This document shows, in pieces, positions 28,454-36,552 of a stretch of DNA of 64,000 nucleotides. The notes under the pieces are model-generated. The model was not told the DNA's origin. It ran no database searches and saw only the letters and a list, made by a program, of their open reading frames with translations. The stretch's first letter is position 1; each line of letters opens with the position of its first letter. The translations under genes and the position numbers were made by a program. The stretch spans positions 2,470,244-2,534,243 of the forward strand of contig NZ_LT707409.1 of NCBI RefSeq assembly GCF_900156875.1, in the 5' to 3' direction. The stretch comes from Robertmurraya dakarensis (lineage in GTDB: Bacteria > Bacillota > Bacilli > Bacillales > Cytobacillaceae).

Positions 28454-29071
28454 CTAGATCGACAATTTTCTTAATTTCTTATAGGCTTCTAACACATTTT
28501 TTTCATCTGAAGTGAGTAAAGCTTCTATTAAAGCTTCATAATTTCGTTTTTCAAATGGTCCTTGATCCATGTTTAATGACCGATAAAAATCGCTTAATAT
28601 TAACCAAATTCTATAAAAAAGATGATTGTCTGCCAATTTTACAATGTTTAAAAAAAATTCTTCGTCCTGGATTAAATCTTCCTGTACCAGTTTCATTAAG
28701 TTTTTCAGCTTTTCATCCGTTTTTTTATGAATGATAAGCCTTAAACAATCCATTTCTATTAAAAATTTCGTTTCCTTCACGTCTTTGATGGCCTTTTCAT
28801 CTTGAAGGATAAATGAGCTTAATAATTCAACAAGACGATTTGTTTTAGCATCGCGCAGAAAGGTTCCTTCACCCCTTCTCGTTTCAATCAGCCCCAGCAG
28901 TTCAAGCGCCCGCAATGCTTCTCGAACGGAAGAACGCCCTACATGAAGGCGTTCTGACAGCTCACGTTCTGAAGGGATTTTATCTCCCTTTTTTAAACCA
29001 TCCTGTTCAATCATATATCGTATTTTCTTGACAATCTCAATATAAACCTTATTGTGGAATGGTGCGTCCAA
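28454..29071 (-). CDS. GntR family regulator, FadR subfamily
   Basis: 205 residues. The N-terminal winged helix (about residues 8-75) contains KGDKIPSERELSERLHVGR and SSVREALRALELLGLIETRR, the GntR signature. The C-terminal part is all helical and resembles an FCD ligand-binding domain, slightly short. TTG start, nine bases after the malic enzyme stop, so it is co-transcribed with ytsJ. Two identical FadR-type palindromes, downstream of the ytsJ promoter and before accDA, suggest autoregulation and control of malonyl-CoA synthesis. B. subtilis has no such gene between accD and ytsJ. The ligand is unknown. Confidence 0.88.
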   Translation of the reverse strand: MDAPFHNKVYIEIVKKIRYMIEQDGLKKGDKIPSERELSERLHVGRSSVREALRALELLGLIETRRGEGTFLRDAKTNRLVELLSSFILQDEKAIKDVKETKFLIEMDCLRLIIHKKTDEKLKNLMKLVQEDLIQDEEFFLNIVKLADNHLFYRIWLILSDFYRSLNMDQGPFEKRNYEALIEALLTSDEKNVLEAYKKLRKLSI

Positions 29072-29080
29072 TGTCAGTCC

Positions 29081-30319
29081 TCACTCACCTTTTCCAATAA
29101 TGGCAAGATCCCTAGTTTTGTTCTTAATTTCTTCAGGGTCAACTTTTATTCGTGCAACACCTGTTTCCATTGCAGCCTTTGCAACAGCAGCTGCCACTTC
29201 TGGCGCAACTCTCGGGTCAAATGGCCCAGGGATTACATAGTTTTCAGTAAGTTCACTCTCTGCCACGAGGCTGGCAATTGCCTCCACAGCTGCAACCTTC
29301 ATTTTTTCATTAATATGGGTTGCTCGTACATCCAATGCTCCACGGAAAATCCCTGGAAAAGCCAAGACGTTATTAACTTGGTTAGGAAAATCAGATCTTC
29401 CTGTCCCAATTACCTTAGCTCCTGCATTTTTTGCATCTTCTGGCATAATCTCTGGGTTCGGGTTAGCCATTGCAAAAATAATTGGATCATTATTCATCGT
29501 TTTAACCATGTCCGGAGTAAGAGCACCGGCAGCGGACACACCAATGAAGACATCTGCTCCCTTAATAACTTCTTCTAAATTTCCTTTTGCATTATCCCGG
29601 TTTGTATACTTTGCCACTTCTTCCTTGATTGAGTTCATCCCCTGCGGACGTCCCTCATAAATGGCACCTTTTGTATCACACATAACAATATCGCGAACAC
29701 CATAGCTATAAAGTAGTTTAATAATAGCAATTCCAGCAGCACCGGCGCCATTGGCAACCACTTTTATTTCCGTAATTTTCTTGCCAACCAGCTTTAAGGC
29801 ATTAACGAGACCAGCAACGGTTACAATAGCTGTTCCATGCTGATCATCATGAAAGATTGGTATATTTGTTTCTTTTTTTAGTCTTTCTTCAATTTCAAAG
29901 CAGCTTGGTGCTGCAATATCTTCCAGATTCACGCCGCCAAATGTTGGTTCTAGTAACTTTACCGTTTCAACCATTTTGTCAACATCTGTTGTATTAAGAC
30001 AAATTGGAAACGCGTCTACTCCAGCAAAACTTTTAAATAAAACCGCTTTTCCTTCCATTACAGGAAGACTTGCTTCAGGACCGATATTCCCCAAGCCTAA
30101 TACCGCTGTCCCATTCGAAACAACTGCTACCATATTCCCCTTCATTGTATACTCATATACCGTTTCAGGTTTATCATATATAGACTTACAAGGTTCAGCT
30201 ACACCAGGGGAATAAGCAAGACTGAGATCTTTCGCATTTTTCACCTGCACCTTAGATTTTGATTCTAACTTCCCTTTATTTACTCTATGCATATGTAGAG
30301 CTTCTTCACGTAAACTCAT
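29081..30319 (-). CDS. ytsJ: Malic enzyme YtsJ (probably NADP-dependent)
   Basis: 412 residues, the short bacterial malic enzyme that decarboxylates malate to pyruvate. Features: SLAYSPGVAEPCK, FHDDQHGTAIVTVAGLVNAL with metal-binding Asp residues, and the dinucleotide fold with VANGAGAAGIAIIKLL. By synteny it is YtsJ, the main NADP-using malic enzyme of B. subtilis. GAGGAGT precedes the ATG. Its promoter overlaps the end of dnaE and a FadR-type operator sits just after the start site. The GntR gene follows in the same unit. Confidence 0.93.
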   Translation of the reverse strand: MSLREEALHMHRVNKGKLESKSKVQVKNAKDLSLAYSPGVAEPCKSIYDKPETVYEYTMKGNMVAVVSNGTAVLGLGNIGPEASLPVMEGKAVLFKSFAGVDAFPICLNTTDVDKMVETVKLLEPTFGGVNLEDIAAPSCFEIEERLKKETNIPIFHDDQHGTAIVTVAGLVNALKLVGKKITEIKVVANGAGAAGIAIIKLLYSYGVRDIVMCDTKGAIYEGRPQGMNSIKEEVAKYTNRDNAKGNLEEVIKGADVFIGVSAAGALTPDMVKTMNNDPIIFAMANPNPEIMPEDAKNAGAKVIGTGRSDFPNQVNNVLAFPGIFRGALDVRATHINEKMKVAAVEAIASLVAESELTENYVIPGPFDPRVAPEVAAAVAKAAMETGVARIKVDPEEIKNKTRDLAIIGKGE

Positions 30320-30369
30320 ACTTGCTCACTCCTCGTTTATCACAATAAAATCATTCTCAATCTCCACCA

Positions 30370-30422
30370 GTGGTCAGACCACATATATTAGAACAATATA
30401 ACATTTATACCCATGTTGTAAA
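30370..30422 (-). promoter_or_regulatory. ytsJ-gntR promoter with FadR-type operator
   Basis: On the minus strand TTTACA (30422-30417), 16 bases, TATATT (30400-30395); start near 30389. The palindrome GTGGTCAGACCAC at 30370-30382 then covers about +7 to +19, where a bound repressor would block transcription. It is identical to the palindrome before accDA. Confidence 0.65.
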
Positions 30423-30424
30423 CA

Positions 30425-33400
30425 CTATTTCTTGAAAATTACATTTCTTTCCCCTAAAAATTCTCTCAATTCGTACAATAAGGATTCAGAGAGTTCCACA
30501 TGGTTGTCAGCTCCTAAACGGATTGTTCTTTCTGTACTTTGGTAAAATAGAACTACTTCAACAGCCCCTCTGTGTTTCGTTAAGATCAGCTTTAGTGTTT
30601 GAAGGTCCCTGGCGCCTTCCTTCTCCTTTTCTATCCTTAAATACAAAGTTCCTTTTGATTGAGGTAGATTTTCAACCGCTTCGTTAGCAGCTTTGCCATG
30701 TTGCAGAACAAACTGCCTTTTTCCTTCCCGGCTCTCTATTTTACCTTCTGTATAAATGGTGCTGCCTTTTTGCAGCAGCGCCATGAATCTTTTGTACACG
30801 TTCGGAAAAACAACACCTTCCATATCACCACTTTGGTCGCTGATCGTTAGAAAAGCCATTGCTTCCCCTTTTTTCGTACGGATTTTTTTGATGTCTGTGA
30901 TATAAACGATCATTTTTACATAATTATTTTGCGATGTCATTTGATCAATTTGTGTAATCCCTAAAGATTTGAAATAGGGTTTAAAGATCGAAACTGGATG
31001 ATCTGATAAATAGAGACCCAGCACCTCTTTTTCAAAAAGAAGTTTATCTTCCTGTCTTATAGGGTCAACTCCAACATACTTTGGCTTGATAAAAAAGTCA
31101 TCTTCTGAAAATAAATCGTCCTGCTCCATGCCCTCGGGGTTTACTAATTGCGCATGCTCAATTGCGACATCTATGCTAGCCAATAACACGGCGCGGTCTT
31201 CACCGAATTCATCAAAGCTTCCGGAGTGCACCAATGCTTCAAGTGCTTTTCGATTTACAGCTTTCTGCGAGACTCTCAAACAAAAATCAAATAAATCGGT
31301 GAATTTTCTTTTTTTACGACTTTGGAAAATTTCCTTCAGAGCTGAAACTCCGATGCCTTTAATAGCAGTTAAGCTATAACGGACCGCATTCTTCTCTACT
31401 AAGAAGGTATAGCCGCTTTTGTTAATTGATGGCGGAAGGACGTCAAACCCCATATCTTTCAACTCACGAATATACTGACTGATTTTCACTTCATTTCCCA
31501 TTACAGAAGACAGCAGTGCCGCCATAAAGAATAAAGGATAATGTGCTTTTAAGTAGGCTAGTTGATAAGCTATGAAACTATAGGCTACAGCATGGCTTCT
31601 ATTAAACCCATAATTAGCAAACTTGACAATCAAATCATATATGATATTCGCTGTCTTTTCGTCATACCCTTTTTTTAATGCACCCTTTACAAAATGACTG
31701 CGTTCTTCATCTAAAATATTTTTTTGTTTTTTCCCAACTGCTCGTCTTAAAATATCTGCTTCTCCAAGCGAAAATCCGGCCATCTTTGATGCGATCTGCA
31801 TGATTTGTTCTTGATAAACAATAACTCCGTAAGTGTTTTCGAGTATTGGCTTTAAATCGGGATGGGGATAAGTTACTGCCTCTTTCCCGTGTTTACGGTT
31901 GATATAAAGCGGAATATTTTCCATTGGACCAGGGCGATACAAGGCATTTACAGCAACAATATCCTCAAAACGAGATGGCTTTAACTGCTGCAGCACCCTT
32001 CTCATTCCATCGGATTCAAGCTGAAAAACTCCTGTTGTTTCTCCTTGTGACAGTAGTTGAAATGTACTCTCATCATCTAATGGAATAGCTTTTATATCGA
32101 CTTCTTTACCTGTTTTCCGATGTATAGATGACAAAATATTTTCTATCAAAGATAGATTTCGCAATCCGAGAAAATCCATTTTTAATAGACCAACAGCTTC
32201 AAGATGCTCCATTGAATACTGTGTCAAATAAACATCATGATGTCCGGATTGTATCGGAATGGTTTCAACCAGAGGCTTTTCAGAAATAACCACTCCTGCA
32301 GCATGTGTTGATGTGTGTCTTGGCAGTCCTTCCAATTTTAAAGCTGTATCATAGATTCGCCGATGAACCGCGGACTCCTCTATCAAGCTTCTTAATCCGT
32401 CTGATTCAGCAAGAGCCTTTCTTAAGGTAATGCCTAACTGCGAGGGGATGGCTCTCGAAAGCATCTCCAACTCCTTTGAGTTGAGTCCAAATACTCTTCC
32501 AACATCTCTTAATACCGCTTTGGCAGCGAGCGTCCCAAATGTGATAATTTGGGCAACATGCAAGTTTCCATACTTCCCGGAGACATATTCAATTACTTCA
32601 TCTCTTCTATGATCGGGAAAATCAATATCTATATCGGGCATTGAAATCCGCTCTGGATTTAAAAATCGTTCAAATAACAGATTATGCTGAATTGGATCAA
32701 CATCTGTTATATAGAGAACGTATGCGACAAGAGAACCTGCCGCAGATCCCCTTCCAGGTCCTGTAAGAATCCCATTTTCTCTTGAGAATTTCATAAAGTC
32801 CCAGACAATCAAAAAATAATCAGAGAAGTTCATTTTCTTGATTATACTCAGCTCATATAACAGCCTTTCTTCGTGAAGAGGCGTTGGTTCTTTGTATCTA
32901 TCAGTTAAACCGGCCCAGCATAGCTCATCTAGTAATGTTTGAGCCGTCTTACCATCTTCAACTGGATATTTTGGAAGCTTCTGCTTGTTGAGTTCAATCA
33001 TCACATTACATTCTCTTGCAATTTTTAAGGAATTTTCCAATGCCTCGGGAATGTCAATAAATAAGTCGCCCATTTCTTTAGCCGTTTTTAAATAGTATTG
33101 ATCATTTTGAAGTTTTTCTCTTCCTTCATCCTGTAACTTTTCACCATTTTTAATCGCTAGAAGACATTCATGTGCAAACGAATCCTCCTTTTGCAAATAA
33201 TACGTCTCATTGGCAGCAACAACCTCAATTTGTAATTCCTTTGAAAGAACGAGAAGTTGCTGCGTCAGCTCAGATTCTTCTCTTAAACCATGATTTTGCA
33301 GACTGAAATAATACTGGTCTCCAAATAGATTCTTAAACAATGAGGCACGGTTCCTTGCTTCATCGTAATCCCCTTTTAACAAATTCTCTTCCACTTCACC

Positions 33401-33787
33401 CTTAAGTCCTGGCGTGATAGCGATCAATCCGGCTCTATAACCCTTTAGCCACTTTATAGGAATGCCAGAATTAGATTTAGTCTGTACAACGCTTGTAATC
33501 TTAAGTAAATTTTGAAATCCAGTTTGATCTTTAGCTAACAGCACAAGGGGATAAGACCGATCCTCACCGCCATCCCCTATCACATTAACGGTAAGTCCAA
33601 TAATAGGTTTGATTCCATGCTTTAGACATTCTTTATAAAAAGCAACACTTCCGTACATAACATTCTGATCTGTTAGAGCAAGCGCTGAAAAGCCTTTTCT
33701 CTTGGCATCCATCACCAATTGCTCAACTGTTGCCGTACTGGTCAAAAGACTATAGGAACTATATACATGAAGGTGAACAAATGACAA
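30425..33787 (-). CDS. dnaE: DNA polymerase III subunit alpha (DnaE)
   Basis: About 1120 residues. In Firmicutes DnaE extends RNA primers before PolC takes over. The N-terminal PHP domain starts SFVHLHVYSSYSLL; the polymerase catalytic aspartates are in MPDIDIDFPDHRRDEVIEYV, and GPGRGSAAGSLVAYVL, helix-hairpin-helix and OB-fold (VKMIVYITDIKKIRTKKG) regions follow. The open frame runs seven codons further up, but homologues start Met-Ser-Phe-Val-His, which here is a TTG at 33787 with GGTGG upstream. No epsilon exonuclease domain is present, as expected for DnaE. Confidence 0.96.
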   Translation of the reverse strand: MSFVHLHVYSSYSLLTSTATVEQLVMDAKRKGFSALALTDQNVMYGSVAFYKECLKHGIKPIIGLTVNVIGDGGEDRSYPLVLLAKDQTGFQNLLKITSVVQTKSNSGIPIKWLKGYRAGLIAITPGLKGEVEENLLKGDYDEARNRASLFKNLFGDQYYFSLQNHGLREESELTQQLLVLSKELQIEVVAANETYYLQKEDSFAHECLLAIKNGEKLQDEGREKLQNDQYYLKTAKEMGDLFIDIPEALENSLKIARECNVMIELNKQKLPKYPVEDGKTAQTLLDELCWAGLTDRYKEPTPLHEERLLYELSIIKKMNFSDYFLIVWDFMKFSRENGILTGPGRGSAAGSLVAYVLYITDVDPIQHNLLFERFLNPERISMPDIDIDFPDHRRDEVIEYVSGKYGNLHVAQIITFGTLAAKAVLRDVGRVFGLNSKELEMLSRAIPSQLGITLRKALAESDGLRSLIEESAVHRRIYDTALKLEGLPRHTSTHAAGVVISEKPLVETIPIQSGHHDVYLTQYSMEHLEAVGLLKMDFLGLRNLSLIENILSSIHRKTGKEVDIKAIPLDDESTFQLLSQGETTGVFQLESDGMRRVLQQLKPSRFEDIVAVNALYRPGPMENIPLYINRKHGKEAVTYPHPDLKPILENTYGVIVYQEQIMQIASKMAGFSLGEADILRRAVGKKQKNILDEERSHFVKGALKKGYDEKTANIIYDLIVKFANYGFNRSHAVAYSFIAYQLAYLKAHYPLFFMAALLSSVMGNEVKISQYIRELKDMGFDVLPPSINKSGYTFLVEKNAVRYSLTAIKGIGVSALKEIFQSRKKRKFTDLFDFCLRVSQKAVNRKALEALVHSGSFDEFGEDRAVLLASIDVAIEHAQLVNPEGMEQDDLFSEDDFFIKPKYVGVDPIRQEDKLLFEKEVLGLYLSDHPVSIFKPYFKSLGITQIDQMTSQNNYVKMIVYITDIKKIRTKKGEAMAFLTISDQSGDMEGVVFPNVYKRFMALLQKGSTIYTEGKIESREGKRQFVLQHGKAANEAVENLPQSKGTLYLRIEKEKEGARDLQTLKLILTKHRGAVEVVLFYQSTERTIRLGADNHVELSESLLYELREFLGERNVIFKK

Positions 33788-33864
33788 TGATATTCCCACC
33801 CTTAACACTTCGATTCGATACTTTCATTATAGAGCCTAATAGAAAAAAAAGAAAATATGTTCTC

Positions 33865-34008
33865 ATTTAAAAGCGGAAGCGCCTTGCTCACCCCCGACAA
33901 GCACAAGACGAGCCGCCCGAAAAGGTGCTCTTTACCTTTTTGGGTGGATCGGCTTGTGACCTCGAGGGGGTAGGCGCTGGAGCTAGACCGCTATCTAAAT
34001 TTAAAAGC
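33865..34008. repeat. Interspersed hairpin repeat of Bacillaceae type, with flanking 10 bp direct repeat
   Basis: A non-coding element of about 125 bases in the dnaE-ytrH gap. The left part (from AAGCGGAAGCGCCTTGCTCA, 33871) and the right part (ending GGCGCTGGAGCTAGACCGCT, 33992) are complementary in blocks: AGCGG, AGCGCCT, ACCCCC, CACAAG-CGA, and CCC-AAAAGGT around the apex at about 33925-33931. ATTTAAAAGC occurs on both sides (33865-33874 and 33999-34008). From memory such GCGGAAGCGCC/AGCTCCAGCGCC units recur in intergenic DNA of many Bacillaceae; this window has one copy. The rest of the gap (33809-34175) shows nothing else. Confidence 0.7.
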
Positions 34009-34175
34009 TATACTTTCTTATCCATTGGAAAACGAAACCGCAAAAAAGTAAAAATTGTTGTACCATTCTTTCCTAAAAACATAATTACAAGACTTTGTCC
34101 ATATAATGTAGTAATGGTCAATTACTTTTGTTTCCTGTACATGGCAATTCTATTACAGTGAGGATCGGTGCTATT

Positions 34176-34514
34176 ATGAGAGAACAGCCTTTTTTTACAC
34201 ATTTATTTGATAGCTATTTCATTGCCTTTGGGGTTTTAATGGGTGGTGCTTTAATTGGCGCACTTGGGGCATTCTTAACAGGAAAACCCCTAATGACTGA
34301 AATATTTAGAATTTCATCCTCTATACGTATCTGGGCCATTGTTACCGCTATCGGAGGTACCTTCGATGCCATCTCTAGCTTTGAACGAGGATTATTTGAA
34401 GGAGATACAAAGGATATTTTTAAAACCTTTCTTCTCATATTAGCAGCACTCGGAGGGGCACAAACTGGTTCAGCATTAATTACTTGGCTTACACAGGAGC
34501 ATATCTCACAATGA
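34176..34514 (+). CDS. ytrH: Sporulation protein YtrH
   Basis: 112 residues with about three membrane segments (FGVLMGGALIGALGAFLTG near the start, a central one, and FKTFLLILAALGGAQTGSAL near the end). YtrH is a sigma-E-controlled membrane protein needed for efficient sporulation in B. subtilis, with YtrI. The open frame is longer, but the ATG at 34176 gives the family-like start Met-Arg-Glu-Gln-Pro-Phe-Phe. I could not identify a convincing sigma-E promoter. Its stop overlaps the ytrI start (ATGA). Confidence 0.88.
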   Translation: MREQPFFTHLFDSYFIAFGVLMGGALIGALGAFLTGKPLMTEIFRISSSIRIWAIVTAIGGTFDAISSFERGLFEGDTKDIFKTFLLILAALGGAQTGSALITWLTQEHISQ

Positions 34515-35014
34515 GAATTCCACCATATTATCGAAGCAGTCAGTGGCAAAGGTTATTTGCTGGAATGGCCATCGGGGCAATGATAAGCTGGCTGGTTTTC
34601 CTTTATATTTTTGGAGAATGGATCGAAGAGTACAGTATGAAGATCAAAAAACAAGAAGAAGATATACGAGATTTAACGTACGAGAAAAAAATCTGGCAAG
34701 AAGATATTGAAAAACTCAATAAGAAAAATGAAGAAAAGCTTACCATTCAAAAAATCGAGGTAAAGATTACAAATTACGAAAAATATAAGCTTGATTCATA
34801 CAGTGTCTATGAAATTGAAGAAGCGATAAAAGAAGATATAAAGACACTTATCGCAAAGGATATAGAAACAGCCTTTCAAGGCAGAGAATTGCTTAAAAAG
34901 ACGATAGAAAATAAACCCGTTAAGGCACATGAAAAACGATACAAATTAAAAATTAACGAGATCGTCTATTATACCACTCTATCAATCCGGCTTTCCATGC
35001 AGCTTGACGGATAG
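34511..35014 (+). CDS. ytrI: Sporulation membrane protein YtrI
   Basis: 167 residues. One membrane segment (about 17-37, GMAIGAMISWLVFLYIFGEW) follows a basic N-terminus; the rest is a coiled coil (KIKKQEEDIRDLTYEKKIW) and a C-terminal domain probably outside the membrane. YtrI acts with YtrH in sporulation. The ATG at 34511 overlaps the ytrH stop; a longer open frame starting at 34484 is rejected because it would run into ytrH. A 14 bp palindromic terminator follows. Confidence 0.88.
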   Translation: MRIPPYYRSSQWQRLFAGMAIGAMISWLVFLYIFGEWIEEYSMKIKKQEEDIRDLTYEKKIWQEDIEKLNKKNEEKLTIQKIEVKITNYEKYKLDSYSVYEIEEAIKEDIKTLIAKDIETAFQGRELLKKTIENKPVKAHEKRYKLKINEIVYYTTLSIRLSMQLDG

Positions 35015-35018
35015 GGAG

Positions 35019-35052
35019 TAAAAAGAAATCGGAATAAACCGATTTCTTTTTA
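35019..35052. terminator. Bidirectional terminator between ytrI and nrnA
   Basis: TAAAAAGAAATCGG and CCGATTTCTTTTTA are perfect 14 bp arms around AATAAA, serving both convergent genes. Confidence 0.95.
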
Positions 35053-35063
35053 CCTTGCATTTT

Positions 35064-36002
35064 TTAATAATCTTTACAAACCTCCGCTATATCTTTCATG
35101 ACAAGATCCTTTTCGTCCCAAGAGTAAATAGATGCACCAGAAGCAAGAGGATGTCCTCCGCCATTATACTTTTTGGCGACTACATTAATAATCGGACCTT
35201 TCGAACGGAGCCGCACTCGGATTTGATCTTCTTCTTCAATAAAGAATGCCCACGCTTTGATCCCAGCGACATCTCCTAAAGTACTAACAAGTAAAGAGGC
35301 GTCAGAAGGTTTCGCACCAAACTTTTCTAGCAATGGTTTATCCAGCACCATTGAAGCAACGCCTTGTTCATTCATCTCAAAGTTTTGAAGAACATACCCG
35401 TTCAACTTAATAATATGTAACGGCAGCTCATACATACTGTCATATAATTCAGTCCTAGAAAAATTATACTTTATTAACTCACTTGCATAAGAAAATGTTT
35501 TCTCTGTAGTACTTGGATAGATGAACCTGCCAGTATCCCCAACAATTCCTGCATACAATAACCTTGCTGCTTCATTTGACATTTTTAAGCCCTTGTCTTT
35601 TCCAGCTAAATAAAATTCATAGATCATTTCACTGCAAGAGCTTGCGTCCGTATCTACCCAAAGCATATCCCCATATGCATCTTCATTAGGATGGTGGTCA
35701 ATTTTTATTAGCTTATCCCCTAAACGATATCGATCATCACAAATTCGGGCTTGGTTAGCCGTATCTGTAATAATCACCAATGCTCCATTATAGGTGTCAT
35801 CCGGAATAACATCCATTCGGCGCAAGTAGTTCAGAGATTCTTCCTCTTTCCCAACCGTATAAATAACTTTTTCCGGAAAAGAAGCCTTCAAAATTTCGGC
35901 AAGTCCTCCCTGTGATCCATATGCATCTGGATCTGGACGTACATGACGATGAATGATAATCGTATTGTATTGCTTAATGGTCTCTAAAATTTTCTCTTTC
36001 AT
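35064..36002 (-). CDS. nrnA: Bifunctional oligoribonuclease / pAp phosphatase NrnA
   Basis: 312 residues, DHH/DHHA1 phosphoesterase. It degrades short RNA oligonucleotides and dephosphorylates 3'-phosphoadenosine 5'-phosphate. Metal-binding motifs in order: IIHRHVRPDPDAYGSQG, VIITDTANQARICD, KIDHHPNEDAYGD (the DHH motif); the DHHA1 end carries NGGGHPLASGASIYSW. GAAGGAG precedes the ATG. The position beside ytrI matches B. subtilis ytqI (nrnA). Confidence 0.95.
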   Translation of the reverse strand: MKEKILETIKQYNTIIIHRHVRPDPDAYGSQGGLAEILKASFPEKVIYTVGKEEESLNYLRRMDVIPDDTYNGALVIITDTANQARICDDRYRLGDKLIKIDHHPNEDAYGDMLWVDTDASSCSEMIYEFYLAGKDKGLKMSNEAARLLYAGIVGDTGRFIYPSTTEKTFSYASELIKYNFSRTELYDSMYELPLHIIKLNGYVLQNFEMNEQGVASMVLDKPLLEKFGAKPSDASLLVSTLGDVAGIKAWAFFIEEEDQIRVRLRSKGPIINVVAKKYNGGGHPLASGASIYSWDEKDLVMKDIAEVCKDY

Positions 36003-36190
36003 TTGCTGCTCCTTCTTCTAAATTAATGATTACTAGCATGTCACACGTAAAACGAATAGTATAGTCTGCTCTTTGTAGAATACCTAATTATTACCACAAA
36101 AATAAAAATAAAAAAAGAACTGTATGTAGCAATTATATTGAAAAATCGTTAAAATGGAATGAGATTGTCGAATTATGGAGGAGTCTTTCA

Positions 36191-36493
36191 ATGCCTATTT
36201 TAGTCATTATTTTTGTTTTGTCCTTTGCCTTCTATATCTTCTATAAAGCAAAGTATTTTCGTACGAAACTTCCTGCTGAAAAGAAATGGGTATCAGCAAA
36301 ATCCAATATTGCCCTTGGATTATTCGTCGGCTTTTTCGGATTAAATCAGATTTTCTTAAACCTTTCTACAGTGGGAATCATTGTCGGAATTGTTTTTATC
36401 CTTCTAGGGGTTTTCAATGTATGGGGCGGAATAAAATCATATAAATTTTTCCTTCCTTTAGCAATTGAAGAAGCAGAACAATTAAAGAAATAG
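36191..36493 (+). CDS. ytpI: YtpI family membrane protein
   Basis: 100 residues with three hydrophobic segments: an N-terminal one (PILVIIFVLSFAFYIFYKA), SNIALGLFVGFFGLNQIFL and VGIIVGIVFILLGVFNVWG. Function unknown; recognised by sequence character and position between nrnA and ytoI. GGAGGAG precedes the ATG. Single-gene unit ended by the hairpin at 36505-36540. Confidence 0.85.
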   Translation: MPILVIIFVLSFAFYIFYKAKYFRTKLPAEKKWVSAKSNIALGLFVGFFGLNQIFLNLSTVGIIVGIVFILLGVFNVWGGIKSYKFFLPLAIEEAEQLKK

Positions 36494-36504
36494 TTCCTAA
36501 AGGT

Positions 36505-36540
36505 AAGCCGCTTACTTTCAAAAGTATAGCGGCTTTTTGT
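36505..36540. terminator. Terminator between ytpI and ytoI
   Basis: AAGCCGC pairs with GCGGCTT at the base, with ACTTT-AAAGT pairing inside. TTTTTGTTGTTT follows on the plus strand, so it mainly serves ytpI. Confidence 0.85.
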
Positions 36541-36552
36541 TGTTTCATGTAT

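Noticed and set aside
29054-29578. 174-codon open frame on the plus strand opposite ytsJ
   Set aside because: Antisense shadow of malic enzyme; Cys/Phe/Trp-rich composition and no homology-like motif.
34021-34175. Possible sigma-E promoter for ytrHI
   Set aside because: GTCCATAT-like and CATA-like elements exist but spacing and sequence do not fit the consensus convincingly.
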